DNA of 64,000 bases from Saprospiraceae bacterium. Its GTDB lineage: Bacteria > Bacteroidota > Bacteroidia > Chitinophagales > Saprospiraceae. A program made the position numbers and the translations under genes. The first letter of the stretch is position 1, and each line of letters opens with the position of its first letter. This document shows, piece by piece, positions 34,405 to 44,013 of the stretch. The stretch is from positions 930,001 through 994,000 of the forward strand of contig JADKAA010000029.1 of the NCBI GenBank assembly GCA_016715465.1, written 5' to 3'. Under the pieces are notes generated by a model, which was given only the letters and a program-made list of their open reading frames with translations, was not told the origin of the DNA and made no database searches.

Positions 34405-34437
34405 CATACCCTTTCATCTTTATTCACAAAGGGTATG
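34405..34437. repeat. Perfect 10-bp inverted repeat in a divergent promoter region
   Basis: CATACCCTTT (34405-34414) and AAAGGGTATG (34428-34437) are separated by 13 bases. The site lies between the leftward MBOAT gene and the rightward lipoprotein gene, so it could be a regulator binding site or a hairpin in a leader. No T-run follows. Confidence 0.5.
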
Positions 34438-34563
34438 ATTTATCTCATTTGATTTGGCCGTATTGCGGCGTAACTTTATCCAAATAATTAAATATCCGAA
34501 GCAGGCTCTGCGGATAATCAGTTGTAATCAGGTAAATTTAAACCAACCCTAAACAATAACAAC

Positions 34564-35037
34564 ATGAATAAGCGAAACAGGTCAACCATATTCATTGCCA
34601 TTTTTTTTGTTTTTGCCCTTGCAGCCATATCCTCCTGCAAAAGAAATGCTGAAAAACAGGCAGAAGAAATGCTTGAAAACCAAATGGAAAATGCTACAGG
34701 TCAAAACACAGAGGTTGACATTCAAAAGGACAAGGTCGTCATCGAAAGCGACACTATGAATGCCATCATAGAAACAGGGGCCAAAGTATGGCCAGATAAA
34801 GCACCGGCCTCAGTACCCAGGTTTCAAGGCGGAAGTATTAAAGCGACTACCTATAGCGAAACAGGGGGCATAAAAACATGGGGCATACATTTTGAAGGAA
34901 TTAAACCGGAAGCCTTGTCCAACTATGGCGATGCCTTAAAAAAAGCAGGTTTCAAAGTGATGAAAATTTCCATGGGCAAAGGTGGCAATGTCACTGGTGA
35001 AAAAGAGAACCTCATCGTGACGGCTATGTTTGGGTAA
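34564..35037 (+). CDS. Predicted lipoprotein, unknown function
   Basis: The 157-residue protein has a lipoprotein signal with ISSC lipobox (Cys about residue 25), then a Lys/Glu-rich helical stretch (RNAEKQAEEMLENQMENATG) and a small alpha/beta domain ending in MKISMGKGGNVTGEKENLIVTAMFG. I do not recognise a named family. It sits about 250 bases upstream of the Bat operon in the same direction but with a gap large enough for an independent promoter. Function unknown. Confidence 0.75.
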   Translation: MNKRNRSTIFIAIFFVFALAAISSCKRNAEKQAEEMLENQMENATGQNTEVDIQKDKVVIESDTMNAIIETGAKVWPDKAPASVPRFQGGSIKATTYSETGGIKTWGIHFEGIKPEALSNYGDALKKAGFKVMKISMGKGGNVTGEKENLIVTAMFG

Positions 35038-35283
35038 GGAAACGGCCATATTGGCATTCAACTTACTGAATAACAGCGATTAACTACCACAAATGCCCAC
35101 GTAGTTTTGTTAAAAATTTCTAAACTCAAAATCCCTGCATGCCCGAATACGAAGAGTTTCGTTAATATTGCATAAATGAAACCATGCTTTCTGGCAGAAT
35201 AGTGGCGAAAGGGGCAACCTAAATCGCCATTTAATGCCTGAAAGTTGACTTTTTATCCAATAAAGAACGAAAAACAGCAGGAG

Positions 35284-36285
35284 ATGACGCAAGGAAGTTT
35301 GGATATTGAAGCCCTCAACCAACAGATTTATCTGGACAGTGCCTTTATTGAAACCCTCAGAACCGAGACCTCAAAGGTCATTGTCGGTCAGGAGGAAATG
35401 ATGGATAGCCTGCTTATCGGCTTGCTTACCCGTGGACATATCCTTCTGGAAGGCCTCCCCGGGCTTGCTAAAACACTGGCTATTAAAACCCTGGCATCGG
35501 CAGTAGATGGAAGTTTTAGCCGAATACAGTTTACCCCGGATCTCTTGCCTTCCGATGTCATTGGCACACTCATCTACAATGCTTCCATTCAGGATTTCAC
35601 CGTAAGGAAGGGCCCGGTATTTGCCAACTTTGTGCTGGCTGATGAAATAAACAGGGCACCGGCAAAGGTACAGAGCGCATTGCTTGAGGCCATGCAGGAA
35701 AGACAGGTTACCATAGGAAAGGAAAGTTACCTGCTGGACGAACCATTTTTAGTGCTTGCTACCCAAAACCCCATTGAACAGGAAGGGACCTATCCACTTC
35801 CGGAAGCCCAACTCGATCGCTTTATGCTCAAAGTAAATATCTCTTACCCAAGTAAGGCCGAAGAAAGAGACATCATGCGGCGAAATCTCAATGGGGCAGA
35901 TTTTACAGAGATGGCAAAGGTATTGGACAAGGACACCATCCTGAGGGCAAGAAATGCTGTTAAACGCATTTATATGGATGTCAAAATAGAAAATTATATC
36001 CTGGACATTGTCTTTGCCTCAAGGAATGCCAAAATGGCGGGCATCACCGACCTACAGCACCTTATTGCCTATGGAGCCTCACCAAGGGCATCGATCAATC
36101 TGGCCCTTGCAGCCAAGGCCCATGCCTTCCTGAAACGAAGGGGCTTTGTGATTCCGGAAGATGTGCGCGCCATTTGTAAAAATGTGATGAAGCACAGAAT
36201 TGGACTTACGTATGAAGCCGAGGCGGAAAACATCAGCACCGAACAAATCATTTCCAAAATCATCAATCACATACAGGTACCATAA
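35284..36285 (+). CDS. MoxR family AAA+ ATPase of the Bat operon
   Basis: This 333-residue ATPase (ATG 35284, not the upstream TTG at 35245) leads the Bat operon. It has Walker A GLPGLAKT, Walker B FVLADEINRAPAK, and sensor ATQNPIEQEGTYPLPEAQLDRFML. MoxR proteins are thought to remodel or load metals into VWA-domain partners, here BatA and BatB. The next gene starts 1 base after its stop, showing a shared transcript. It is a paralogue of the stand-alone copy at 17600-18559. Confidence 0.95.
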   Translation: MTQGSLDIEALNQQIYLDSAFIETLRTETSKVIVGQEEMMDSLLIGLLTRGHILLEGLPGLAKTLAIKTLASAVDGSFSRIQFTPDLLPSDVIGTLIYNASIQDFTVRKGPVFANFVLADEINRAPAKVQSALLEAMQERQVTIGKESYLLDEPFLVLATQNPIEQEGTYPLPEAQLDRFMLKVNISYPSKAEERDIMRRNLNGADFTEMAKVLDKDTILRARNAVKRIYMDVKIENYILDIVFASRNAKMAGITDLQHLIAYGASPRASINLALAAKAHAFLKRRGFVIPEDVRAICKNVMKHRIGLTYEAEAENISTEQIISKIINHIQVP

Positions 36286-36286
36286 C

Positions 36287-37582
36287 ATGAACAGACTCGC
36301 CGGTATCTTTATTTTTGGAATGCTGATGTTTGGAACCAAACAAATAAAATTGTTTGCGCAACCAACAGATGACCTAATGGAAATGGCACTTACCCACTTT
36401 GGCGATGTCGGAAATTCTGTTTGGTGGCTTAAAGATTTGTCTGGGTACCTGGATCACACGCACGCTGTGAGGATGGTGCTTGCCACAGACAATAAAGAAT
36501 TTAAAGGTGCGTATGAAATCCTGAGCAGTAAAGAAAAATTTTACCTCGATGGCAATCACGATGGCGACCAAATTGTGCTGGTCGAATCCGATAGCCTGGG
36601 TCGCACTACAGGCATCATTCGCGGGGATATGAATGACGATAAGTTCTACTGCGAATGGTCCGATGTTAAAAACATTGCGCAGCTGCCGCTCTTTCTGTTT
36701 CGCAACAGCCCCAGTGAATATCCATGTGGCAATGTCGGCTGGTCGTTTTATTTCAAAGCAGAAGGTATAGACAGCCTGAATTATGTCACAGCGGCCAAAA
36801 TGGAAGATCAACTCTCCCTGATCCTGCATTATCCTTCAACCGATATTTCCCACGACCTGGAATGTATGGATGATGCCTGTAACATTGTATTTCACCTTCC
36901 CCAGACCCTGGACGATCAAACTGAATTTCAACTCGACCTCCATAATAATACCCTGACCACCATTCAAGATACCAAAGAAGTGCTGTACCGTTTGAAAGTG
37001 GTAAAAAAATTGTATTTTGATTGCAGTTCGTACATGGATTTTGACGATAAATTCAGCTTTGTATATCCTCTTGGCACCGATCAAAAATTTAATGAGTACA
37101 TCCAAAGCAGCATTGTGGATAAATACAGCGCCGGCAATTACAGCCATAAGAGGCAGGAAAATAACTCACTATCAGACAGAATAAACCATGAAGAGTATGG
37201 CAGCTTTCTCATTGATTTCTTTGACGATAAAATGATCAGTGGCCTCTTTGTCATCCAATCCTCCAAATTTCCGCAAGCCACAGAAATACCATTTACCTTT
37301 CTCTTTGAAAAATCAAAATCCATTGAGCCCGGAATTTTATTTGTACCCAATTTTGATCTAAATAGCTTCATCTCCACCTATGTGCAAACCACAAAAAATC
37401 AACGCGGTGACAATGATGCTTTTGCCCAACAGAAAACATCACAATATGATCTGATTACCTTTTCAAGAAATGGTTTGTTGGTTCGCTCCAAATTCAGCAC
37501 CATCTATGGCAGGGACGAAATTACAGTACCTTATGATGAATTGAGACCTCATTTTGTTAAAAAACCAATCCTGAAATTATAA
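36287..37582 (+). CDS. Secreted protein of unknown function within the Bat operon
   Basis: The start is the ATG at 36287, 1 base after the moxR stop; it opens a signal-like hydrophobic segment (MNRLAGIFIFGMLMFG). The stop overlaps the DUF58 ATG by one base (TAATG). The 431-residue product is acidic and mostly beta. Its C-terminal region (LITFSRNGLLVRSKFSTIYGRDEITVPYDEL) resembles the end of DUF3298/RsiV-type domains, a weak similarity. In standard Bat operons moxR is followed directly by DUF58, so this gene is an insertion in a conserved order. Periplasmic location and a role with the VWA proteins are inferred from context only. Confidence 0.8.
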   Translation: MNRLAGIFIFGMLMFGTKQIKLFAQPTDDLMEMALTHFGDVGNSVWWLKDLSGYLDHTHAVRMVLATDNKEFKGAYEILSSKEKFYLDGNHDGDQIVLVESDSLGRTTGIIRGDMNDDKFYCEWSDVKNIAQLPLFLFRNSPSEYPCGNVGWSFYFKAEGIDSLNYVTAAKMEDQLSLILHYPSTDISHDLECMDDACNIVFHLPQTLDDQTEFQLDLHNNTLTTIQDTKEVLYRLKVVKKLYFDCSSYMDFDDKFSFVYPLGTDQKFNEYIQSSIVDKYSAGNYSHKRQENNSLSDRINHEEYGSFLIDFFDDKMISGLFVIQSSKFPQATEIPFTFLFEKSKSIEPGILFVPNFDLNSFISTYVQTTKNQRGDNDAFAQQKTSQYDLITFSRNGLLVRSKFSTIYGRDEITVPYDELRPHFVKKPILKL

Positions 37583-38442
37583 TGGATACGGGTGAATTAA
37601 TCGGCAAAGTCAGAAAGATTGAGATCAAAGCAAAAGGGAGAAGTCAGGACATGTTCTCCGGAGCCTATCATTCAGCCTTTAAGGGACGCGGCATGCATTT
37701 CAGTGAAAGCCGTACCTATCAATATGGTGATGACATCAGGGACATAGACTGGAATGTCACTGCCAGGACCGGCGAAGCACATGTTAAGGTGTATGAAGAG
37801 GAGCGCGAACTCACCATCATGCTGCTCATCGACATCAGTGCCTCTCAACTGTTTGGGTCACAAATTTTAAAGAGAGATATCATGGCGGAAATCGCAGCAG
37901 TGCTTGCTTTTAATGCCCTTAATAACCACGATAAAGTAGGGGCAGTGCTTTTTTCCAAAGACAGTGACCTCTACATTCCCCCCGGAAAAGGAAATAAGCA
38001 TGTACTCAGAATCATTCGTGAGATTGTAAATGCAGAAAATGCGCATAAAGGAACAGATATTAATACAGCCCTTACCTTCTTTGCCTCCATTCAAAAGAAA
38101 AGATCGATATGTTTTCTACTTTCCGATTTTATGAATGAAGGGTATGAAGACATGATTGGCCTGGTTGGTAAAAAGCACGACCTCATCCCGGTCAGGATCT
38201 TTGATCCATACGAAAAGGAACTGCCTGCCCTGGGTCTGATATTCGCAAAAGATGAAGAAAGTGGTCGCGGGGTCTGGATCGATTCATCCGATAAAAATGT
38301 CAATAACAAATGGGCTGATCAAAACCGAAAATTGGGTGCGCACTTTTCACAAACCATGAGAAAACAAGGTATCAAAACCATCGAATTGGAAACAGGTGGA
38401 GATTATATCCGGGACTTTCTTAAGTTTTTTAAGACGAGATGA
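37582..38442 (+). CDS. DUF58 domain protein
   Basis: The 286-residue cytoplasmic protein has the DUF58 core: SGAYHSAFKGRGMHFSESRTYQYGDDIRDIDWNVTARTGEAHVKVYEEERE, then a VWA-like fold with MLLIDISASQLFGS. DUF58 proteins act with MoxR ATPases and VWA membrane proteins. It is coupled to both neighbours: the start shares a base with the previous stop and the end overlaps the next ATG by 4 bases. Confidence 0.94.
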   Translation: MDTGELIGKVRKIEIKAKGRSQDMFSGAYHSAFKGRGMHFSESRTYQYGDDIRDIDWNVTARTGEAHVKVYEEERELTIMLLIDISASQLFGSQILKRDIMAEIAAVLAFNALNNHDKVGAVLFSKDSDLYIPPGKGNKHVLRIIREIVNAENAHKGTDINTALTFFASIQKKRSICFLLSDFMNEGYEDMIGLVGKKHDLIPVRIFDPYEKELPALGLIFAKDEESGRGVWIDSSDKNVNNKWADQNRKLGAHFSQTMRKQGIKTIELETGGDYIRDFLKFFKTR

Positions 38443-39368
38443 CACGATTTTTTATGTATCTTTTCTGGGCATTCCTGATTTCCATTCCTTTAACAGGACA
38501 GGAAGTTGTATTCAACAAGGATTCCTTTATGCTTGGAGAAACAGTGGAACTCTTACTTAAACCCGCCGTTGAAAAACCACAGGATATATTAATGCCGGCA
38601 CTTGATTTCCGCCACATCAGAAACCTCCAATATGAACAGGATACGGCCCATCTGGAGCCCTTCGCCGATGTAGAAATTACCGGCTATGATACCTCGGTAT
38701 TTAAAATACAAGACAGTTTGTTGGTGTGCCATTCATCAGAAAGAGAGGGTAAAGTCAGTATGGTTTTTTACAGCATAGGTAAATTTATTCTAAATTTCGG
38801 ACCTTATCCACCGCTATATGTTACCGTCATTTCTCCTGCTGGCTTGGAAGGTGACATCAGCGACATCAAACCCATTGTGGAGGTAGATGGCTGGCTTACG
38901 CCCGGATGGCTGTGGCTGGCAGCCCTAATGGCAGGTTTCATTCTCTGGTTATGGTATTACCTCCGCAAAAGAAAGCACACATGGACGGCGCAGTCAAATG
39001 TGGCAGCTGTCAATTTGCCTGAGCCATGGGATGAGGCCATCCACGCCCTTACAGCGATGAAAGCCGACAAAAATGCTGAAACCCTGCCCATTGAGGTATT
39101 TCAAACAAAACTCACCGATGTCATGCGAAAATATCTTCAGCGGAATTTTCATTTCAATGCCTTTGAAATGACATCTACCGAAATCATGGAACACATTACA
39201 TCCGCCTCCATTGGAAAGGAGCAAACTGAAAATCTATATCAGTTGCTCAATCTTTCTGACATGGTAAAATTTGCCAAAGCCCAACCTGCCTCCGTGGTGT
39301 TTGACCAGGCCATTGACATCGCCCTGCATTTTGTTCAAAAGACCAAAAAAAGAAATGTAATTGATTAG
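38439..39368 (+). CDS. Bat-operon membrane protein, DUF4381-like
   Basis: The 309-residue product has a signal peptide, a beta-sandwich periplasmic domain (about residues 20-140), a membrane helix near residues 152-175 (WLTPGWLWLAALMAGFILWLWYYL) and a cytoplasmic tail with a DUF4381-like helical region (FQTKLTDVMRKYLQRNFHFNAFEMTSTEIMEHI). Similar proteins sit between DUF58 and BatA in Bacteroidota. It overlaps DUF58 by 4 bases and BatA by 8 bases. Role in the complex unknown. Confidence 0.82.
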   Translation: MTRFFMYLFWAFLISIPLTGQEVVFNKDSFMLGETVELLLKPAVEKPQDILMPALDFRHIRNLQYEQDTAHLEPFADVEITGYDTSVFKIQDSLLVCHSSEREGKVSMVFYSIGKFILNFGPYPPLYVTVISPAGLEGDISDIKPIVEVDGWLTPGWLWLAALMAGFILWLWYYLRKRKHTWTAQSNVAAVNLPEPWDEAIHALTAMKADKNAETLPIEVFQTKLTDVMRKYLQRNFHFNAFEMTSTEIMEHITSASIGKEQTENLYQLLNLSDMVKFAKAQPASVVFDQAIDIALHFVQKTKKRNVID

Positions 39369-40362
39369 TCTGGGCAACATAGAATTCCAATTTCCCTGGA
39401 TCCTTGTGTTGGTGCCGGTTATTCTTTTGGGATATCTCCTGAAACTCAGGCGTTACCAACATCCAACCTATGTCCGGCTTTCACACTTAAGCCCCGCTAT
39501 ATCTTTTCGCAACTGGAAGACGAGGTGGATTTATCTACCCGAAGTTGTTATGCTATTGTCTCTCCTCCTGATGACGGTTGCCATTGCCAGACCCCGAAAA
39601 GCCCTGGTCAATGAACTAGTCAAAGGCGAGGGCATTGACATCACGCTGGCCATGGACATTTCAAGCAGCATGCTCACTACCGATTTTACACCCAACAGGC
39701 TGGAAGTAAGTAAAACGCTGGCGCGGGAATTCGTGCAAAAAAGAATCCAGGACCGCATTGCCCTGGTGGTATTTGCAGGTGAAAGTTTTACCCAGTGTCC
39801 ACTCACCACAGACCACGAAATTCTTTCGGATTTCATCATGTCACAAAATGTGGGTTACCTGGAAGACGGAACAGCCATAGGCATGGGCCTGGCGACCGCG
39901 GTCAACCGTATGCGCGACAGCAAGGCCAAGTCAAAAGTGATCATCCTGCTCACAGACGGTGTCAACAACAAAGGATACATCGAACCCATGACCGCAGCGG
40001 CCCTGGCCAAGGAAATGGATATAAAGGTGTATTGCATTGGCCTCGGTTCGGGGGAATTTGCCCTGGGTCCGGTTGACAAAGATGCGGGAGGCAATTACAT
40101 CATGGGCTACCTAAAAGGTGAAATGGATGAAGACCTGCTTCGGAAAATTGCGACAACCACAGGTGGTAATTATTTTAGGGCAAGAAATACTAATGACCTG
40201 CGTGCCGTTTATCAGCAAATTGATAAACTGGAAAAAAGTGAGGTTGACATTGAAGTTCTTAAAAAGTATAAGGAATGGTTTCGCGGACCGGCCATCGCTT
40301 CCTTGCTGTTGTACTTATTAGGGTTAATCCTGCACACCACCCTCTTTAAAAAATTACCCTGA
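39361..40362 (+). CDS. batA: BatA, VWA domain membrane protein
   Basis: BatA is a VWA protein held by membrane helices at both ends (about residues 10-28 and 58-77, and about 307-327). The MIDAS motif is DISSS near residue 99 (AMDISSSMLTTDF). The start is a TTG at 39361 inside the previous gene; no ATG gives the usual N-terminus. Bat proteins were named for aerotolerance in Bacteroides fragilis and form a periplasm-facing complex. BatB follows after 2 bases. Confidence 0.92.
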   Translation: MISLGNIEFQFPWILVLVPVILLGYLLKLRRYQHPTYVRLSHLSPAISFRNWKTRWIYLPEVVMLLSLLLMTVAIARPRKALVNELVKGEGIDITLAMDISSSMLTTDFTPNRLEVSKTLAREFVQKRIQDRIALVVFAGESFTQCPLTTDHEILSDFIMSQNVGYLEDGTAIGMGLATAVNRMRDSKAKSKVIILLTDGVNNKGYIEPMTAAALAKEMDIKVYCIGLGSGEFALGPVDKDAGGNYIMGYLKGEMDEDLLRKIATTTGGNYFRARNTNDLRAVYQQIDKLEKSEVDIEVLKKYKEWFRGPAIASLLLYLLGLILHTTLFKKLP

Positions 40363-40364
40363 CC

Positions 40365-41360
40365 ATGTTTAGATTTGAAATGCCACACTTCCTGTATTAT
40401 TTGCCCCTGGTTGCTTTCGCTGCCGTGGCCTTGTTTTGGGCGGTCAGTAAAATGTGGAAAATCAGAAAAAAATGGGGGACAGCGGAAGTAGTAAACGAAG
40501 TGTTCCAGGGAGGCATTCAGAGACCTTTTCGTTATACCCTGTATCTCTTTCCAGTGATCGCAATTTTAGCGCTTACCGGCCTGGCAAACCCCCAACGAGG
40601 TTTTCGCAACGAAACCTTAAAGTCCACATCATCTGATGTATATATAGTCCTCGATATTTCAAGGAGTATGGACGCCACCGACGTAGCCCCAAGCAGATTG
40701 ATCAGGTCCAAAAAAACGGCTTCAGACCTCATACAAAAAATAAAAGGCAATAAAATCGGTCTGATATTTTTTGCCGCTGCCGCTTATATGCAAATGCCGC
40801 TGACCCATGACTACAGTGCTGCCATCATGATGGTCAACACAGCACAAACAAATATGGCAGGTAATCAGGGAACGAACATTGCTGAGGTAGCGGACCTTGT
40901 GGAAAAGGCAAATGAAAAATCAGGTCAGGATGCACAATACCTTATCCTCATTACCGACGGAGAAAATCATGACGGAGATGCCATCGGTTCCATCGAGAAG
41001 CTGGCCAGGGAAGGAACAAAAATATATGTGTTGGGTGCCGGTACAGCGGCTGGCGGTTATGTGCCCTACGGAGGAGGATATCTCCAGGATGACGATGGAC
41101 AGCCCATAAATACAAAAGTTGATCAAAACCTGATCAATGACCTGGCTAAGGCTGGCAATGGAAGGGCTTTTGATGTACGCGATCAAAAAGCACTGGAGGT
41201 CATTGCTGCTGATATTGAAGAGGGTACCAAAACCAATTCTGCAAGCAGAGCCTATACGGAGTACATAAGCTATTTTCAATGGCTGCTGGCTTTGGCCTTA
41301 TTGCTAATGATTTTCGATCAGTTGATATATTTTAACATCATCAAAATAAAACCGCAATGA
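40365..41360 (+). CDS. batB: BatB, VWA domain membrane protein
   Basis: The 331-residue protein has the same design as BatA: two N-terminal membrane helices, a VWA domain with MIDAS DISRS (VYIVLDISRSMDATD) and a C-terminal helix. The GTNIAEVADLV and LITDGENHDGDA segments complete the metal site. It starts 2 bases after batA and overlaps batC by 4 bases, so the products are made in step. Confidence 0.93.
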   Translation: MFRFEMPHFLYYLPLVAFAAVALFWAVSKMWKIRKKWGTAEVVNEVFQGGIQRPFRYTLYLFPVIAILALTGLANPQRGFRNETLKSTSSDVYIVLDISRSMDATDVAPSRLIRSKKTASDLIQKIKGNKIGLIFFAAAAYMQMPLTHDYSAAIMMVNTAQTNMAGNQGTNIAEVADLVEKANEKSGQDAQYLILITDGENHDGDAIGSIEKLAREGTKIYVLGAGTAAGGYVPYGGGYLQDDDGQPINTKVDQNLINDLAKAGNGRAFDVRDQKALEVIAADIEEGTKTNSASRAYTEYISYFQWLLALALLLMIFDQLIYFNIIKIKPQ

Positions 41361-42082
41361 AAATAGCTTGGCTCATTTGGGGTTGTTTATTTGTTTTTCC
41401 TGCATTTGCTCAGTCCGGAAAAAAACTTCGCGAAGGCAATGAGCAATACAAAGATGGAAATTACGACAAAGCGGAATCGCTTTACCAAAACGACAATGAA
41501 AATCCTACTTATCCGGGCATGTTCAATCTGGGCAACAGCAGATTTAAACAAGAAAAATTTAAGGAAGCTCTGACCGATTATGATAAAGCATCGGACCTGG
41601 CAAAAAGCAAAAAAGAAAAAGCCGCGGCACTATATAATAAGGGAAATACCCATTTTAAATCCAACCAATTTAAAGAAGCCATCGATGCCTACAAGGATGC
41701 ACTCAGGTTTGACCCCTCCGATGTCGATGCGCAGGGCAATTTATTAAAAGCCAAACAACAACTTCGGCAACAACAGCAACAGCAGCAACAGCAGGACGAA
41801 CAGAAAGGCAATGGCTCCCCCCAAAGACCACAAGACCCTTCTGAAAAAGATAATCAGGGTGAATCAAAACTATCCCCGGCCGATCCAGAGCATGAAAAAA
41901 ACAACCCGCCTCAGCCAAATCAGGACACAAAAAAGGGAGAAATTAAAGGCGACCGCCCCAATGCAATGGAAAGCGAAGAAGCCCGTAAAACACTTGACAT
42001 GATTGCGCGGGAAGACCAGAAAGTACAGGAAAAATTGAAACGCGGTAAGGATAAAAAGAACAGGCCAAAAAAGGATTGGTAA
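41357..42082 (+). CDS. batC: BatC, tetratricopeptide repeat protein
   Basis: The 241-residue periplasmic protein has a signal peptide (MKIAWLIWGCLFVFPAFAQ), about three TPR units (about residues 22-125: EGNEQYKDGNYDKAESLY, FNLGNSRFKQEKFKEALTDY, YNKGNTHFKSNQFKEAIDAY) and a low-complexity tail. The tail starts with a polyglutamine run from mixed CAA/CAG codons (about 41756-41795) and is rich in Pro, Lys and Glu. TPRs probably scaffold the BatA/BatB complex. It overlaps batB by 4 bases. Confidence 0.9.
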   Translation: MKIAWLIWGCLFVFPAFAQSGKKLREGNEQYKDGNYDKAESLYQNDNENPTYPGMFNLGNSRFKQEKFKEALTDYDKASDLAKSKKEKAAALYNKGNTHFKSNQFKEAIDAYKDALRFDPSDVDAQGNLLKAKQQLRQQQQQQQQQDEQKGNGSPQRPQDPSEKDNQGESKLSPADPEHEKNNPPQPNQDTKKGEIKGDRPNAMESEEARKTLDMIAREDQKVQEKLKRGKDKKNRPKKDW

Positions 42083-42150
42083 CAAAATTTTAAAATTTTT
42101 CAATAAACGAAAGACCCCAAAACATTGTTGAATAATAAAAATTACAGGAA

Positions 42151-42669
42151 ATGAGGAAGTTACTCTGGTTGTTTATGGTTTTGCCCTTTTGGTCGCAGGC
42201 TCAGCTTTCCAGCTTTTCTGTGGAAGTGGACCGGGATACGGTATTAAGCGGCAATTACATCAAAGCCGTATTTACCATGAAAAACACGGACGGTAAATTT
42301 GAAGCCCCTGGGTTTGCCCAATTTGATGTGGTATCAGGACCCAACACAAGTTCGTCCATGTATTCCATCAATGGAAATACCAGTAAGACGATTACGTACA
42401 GTTACTACCTTCTTCCCAAAAAAGAGGGCACACTATTTTTAGAAGAAGCGTATTTGGTACACCGGGATGATGAATCCAAAAATTTAAAAACAGATGCCCT
42501 GAAAATTGTGGTCTTGCCCAACCCGGATGGCATTATTGAGTCCAAAAAACAAGAGGATTCCAATTCATTTTTCTTTTCGTGGCCCATGGAAAGTGATATG
42601 AACATTCAGCGACCAAAACCACAGGCGGATCCTGCACCCAGTCAAAAACGCAAGGTAAAAAAAATATAA
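42151..42669 (+). CDS. Small BatD-like protein (single domain)
   Basis: The 172-residue product has a signal peptide and one beta-sandwich domain that repeats the N-terminal domain of BatD next door: VDRDTVLSGNYIKAVFTMKN, APGFAQFDVVSGPNTSSSMYSINGNTSKTITYSYYL align with VFASGQFEVSFVLTN and GLEVLAGPNTSNSVSIINGARSSSTSYTLVL in BatD. It lacks the later BatD domains and membrane helix. It ends 9 bases before batD. It probably arose by duplication of the first BatD domain and may be a soluble partner. Confidence 0.85.
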   Translation: MRKLLWLFMVLPFWSQAQLSSFSVEVDRDTVLSGNYIKAVFTMKNTDGKFEAPGFAQFDVVSGPNTSSSMYSINGNTSKTITYSYYLLPKKEGTLFLEEAYLVHRDDESKNLKTDALKIVVLPNPDGIIESKKQEDSNSFFFSWPMESDMNIQRPKPQADPAPSQKRKVKKI

Positions 42670-42678
42670 TCTGCCTTT

Positions 42679-44013
42679 ATGGGAAAAGCATGGCTCAGTT
42701 TGCTCATTATCTTATTCGTTTCCGGGCTCCAGGCCCAGCAAGTGCAATGGTATGCTGAAGCACCGGATGAAGTATTTGCCAGTGGCCAGTTTGAGGTATC
42801 TTTTGTACTCACCAATGCCAGGGGCAGTAAACTAAGGTTTCCCGATTTTAACGGTCTGGAAGTTTTGGCGGGTCCAAATACATCCAACTCGGTCTCCATC
42901 ATAAATGGCGCCCGGTCAAGCTCAACTTCCTATACTTTGGTGCTCAGGGCTGAAAACCAGGGTTCAATGGTTATTGGTCCGGCGACGATTGAGGTAGAAG
43001 GACACATATATAAAACGAAAGCCCTCACGATAAAAGTTAAAAAGGGTGACCTGAGTCCAGACACCCAAAATGGCATTCGCGCCATTGCCAAAATGGAGTT
43101 ATCCGACAAAAAGGTTTATGTTGGCCAACAGGTGACTGCTCGCTACAAATTGTATTACAATGAAAATCTGGCTTTTTCAGACGAGCTGAAACATCCGGAG
43201 TTTACTGGGTTTTTTCACAAACAATTGGGTGCCGTCAACCAACCTGTATCCGGAATGCGTATTGGCAACAGGGAATATACCGGAATGTTGGTAGATGCCA
43301 TTGCCTTGTTTCCGCAAAAGTCCGGCCAATATGCCATAAAGCCATCTCTGTTTCCGCTCAGAAAAAGATCTGCGGGGGAAGACCCTTTTTTTAATCCCTT
43401 TGGCAACTACGAAGATTTCCCCATACAAAGCAATGGAGATGACCTCCGGGTAATTCCGCTTCCGGGTATCAAAGCCGAAGACTACATTGGCGCCCTGGGT
43501 CAATATTCCGCCGAAGTGGAAGTTAAAAATCCCAGAATTTCCACCGATGAAGCCGTGACATTTTACATCACCGTCACCGGCAATGGCCATGGCCAGCAGG
43601 TTGAAGCCCCACGACTTCCAATGGTAGATGGCCTGGATATATATCCCGCCAAGGTAGCTGAAGAACAGGAATTTGTAGAAAATCAGCAATTGTGGCACAA
43701 AAAAACTTTTGAATACCTGATTTCCGCTTCAAAACCCGGGCCCTATGTCCTCAGGCCTCAGGCATCCTTCTTCAATCCTGAATCCGGTAAATTTGAACCA
43801 CTTCAATTTAAGGACATAGAAATCACCGTAAGCCAGGGCAAAGTCAGGGAAGAAGGAGGCTACATCTCATCTACCCCGGTAAAAGCATCGCCAAATTCCT
43901 TCTTAATAGCTGTGGCCGGAGGTGCTGGTTTAATGCTCCTGCTTTTTGGGGTTTCTTATTTATGCGTCAGAAAAAATGAAAGGAGCACCCCAATCAGACA
44001 AAGAGCAAGATAA
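42679..44013 (+). CDS. batD: BatD, N-terminal and membrane part (frame lost before the cytoplasmic domain)
   Basis: BatD is a large periplasmic beta-domain protein anchored by a C-terminal helix (about residues 405-430, PNSFLIAVAGGAGLMLLLFGVSYL). The 444-residue ORF has a signal peptide and three beta-sandwich domains. It stops 13 codons after an A6 run (43971-43976) with a basic, unconserved end, while a helical cytoplasmic domain, normally part of the same protein, continues in the next frame (43976-44371). One base too many, or two too few, in that run would explain the split. Confidence 0.88.
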   Translation: MGKAWLSLLIILFVSGLQAQQVQWYAEAPDEVFASGQFEVSFVLTNARGSKLRFPDFNGLEVLAGPNTSNSVSIINGARSSSTSYTLVLRAENQGSMVIGPATIEVEGHIYKTKALTIKVKKGDLSPDTQNGIRAIAKMELSDKKVYVGQQVTARYKLYYNENLAFSDELKHPEFTGFFHKQLGAVNQPVSGMRIGNREYTGMLVDAIALFPQKSGQYAIKPSLFPLRKRSAGEDPFFNPFGNYEDFPIQSNGDDLRVIPLPGIKAEDYIGALGQYSAEVEVKNPRISTDEAVTFYITVTGNGHGQQVEAPRLPMVDGLDIYPAKVAEEQEFVENQQLWHKKTFEYLISASKPGPYVLRPQASFFNPESGKFEPLQFKDIEITVSQGKVREEGGYISSTPVKASPNSFLIAVAGGAGLMLLLFGVSYLCVRKNERSTPIRQRAR

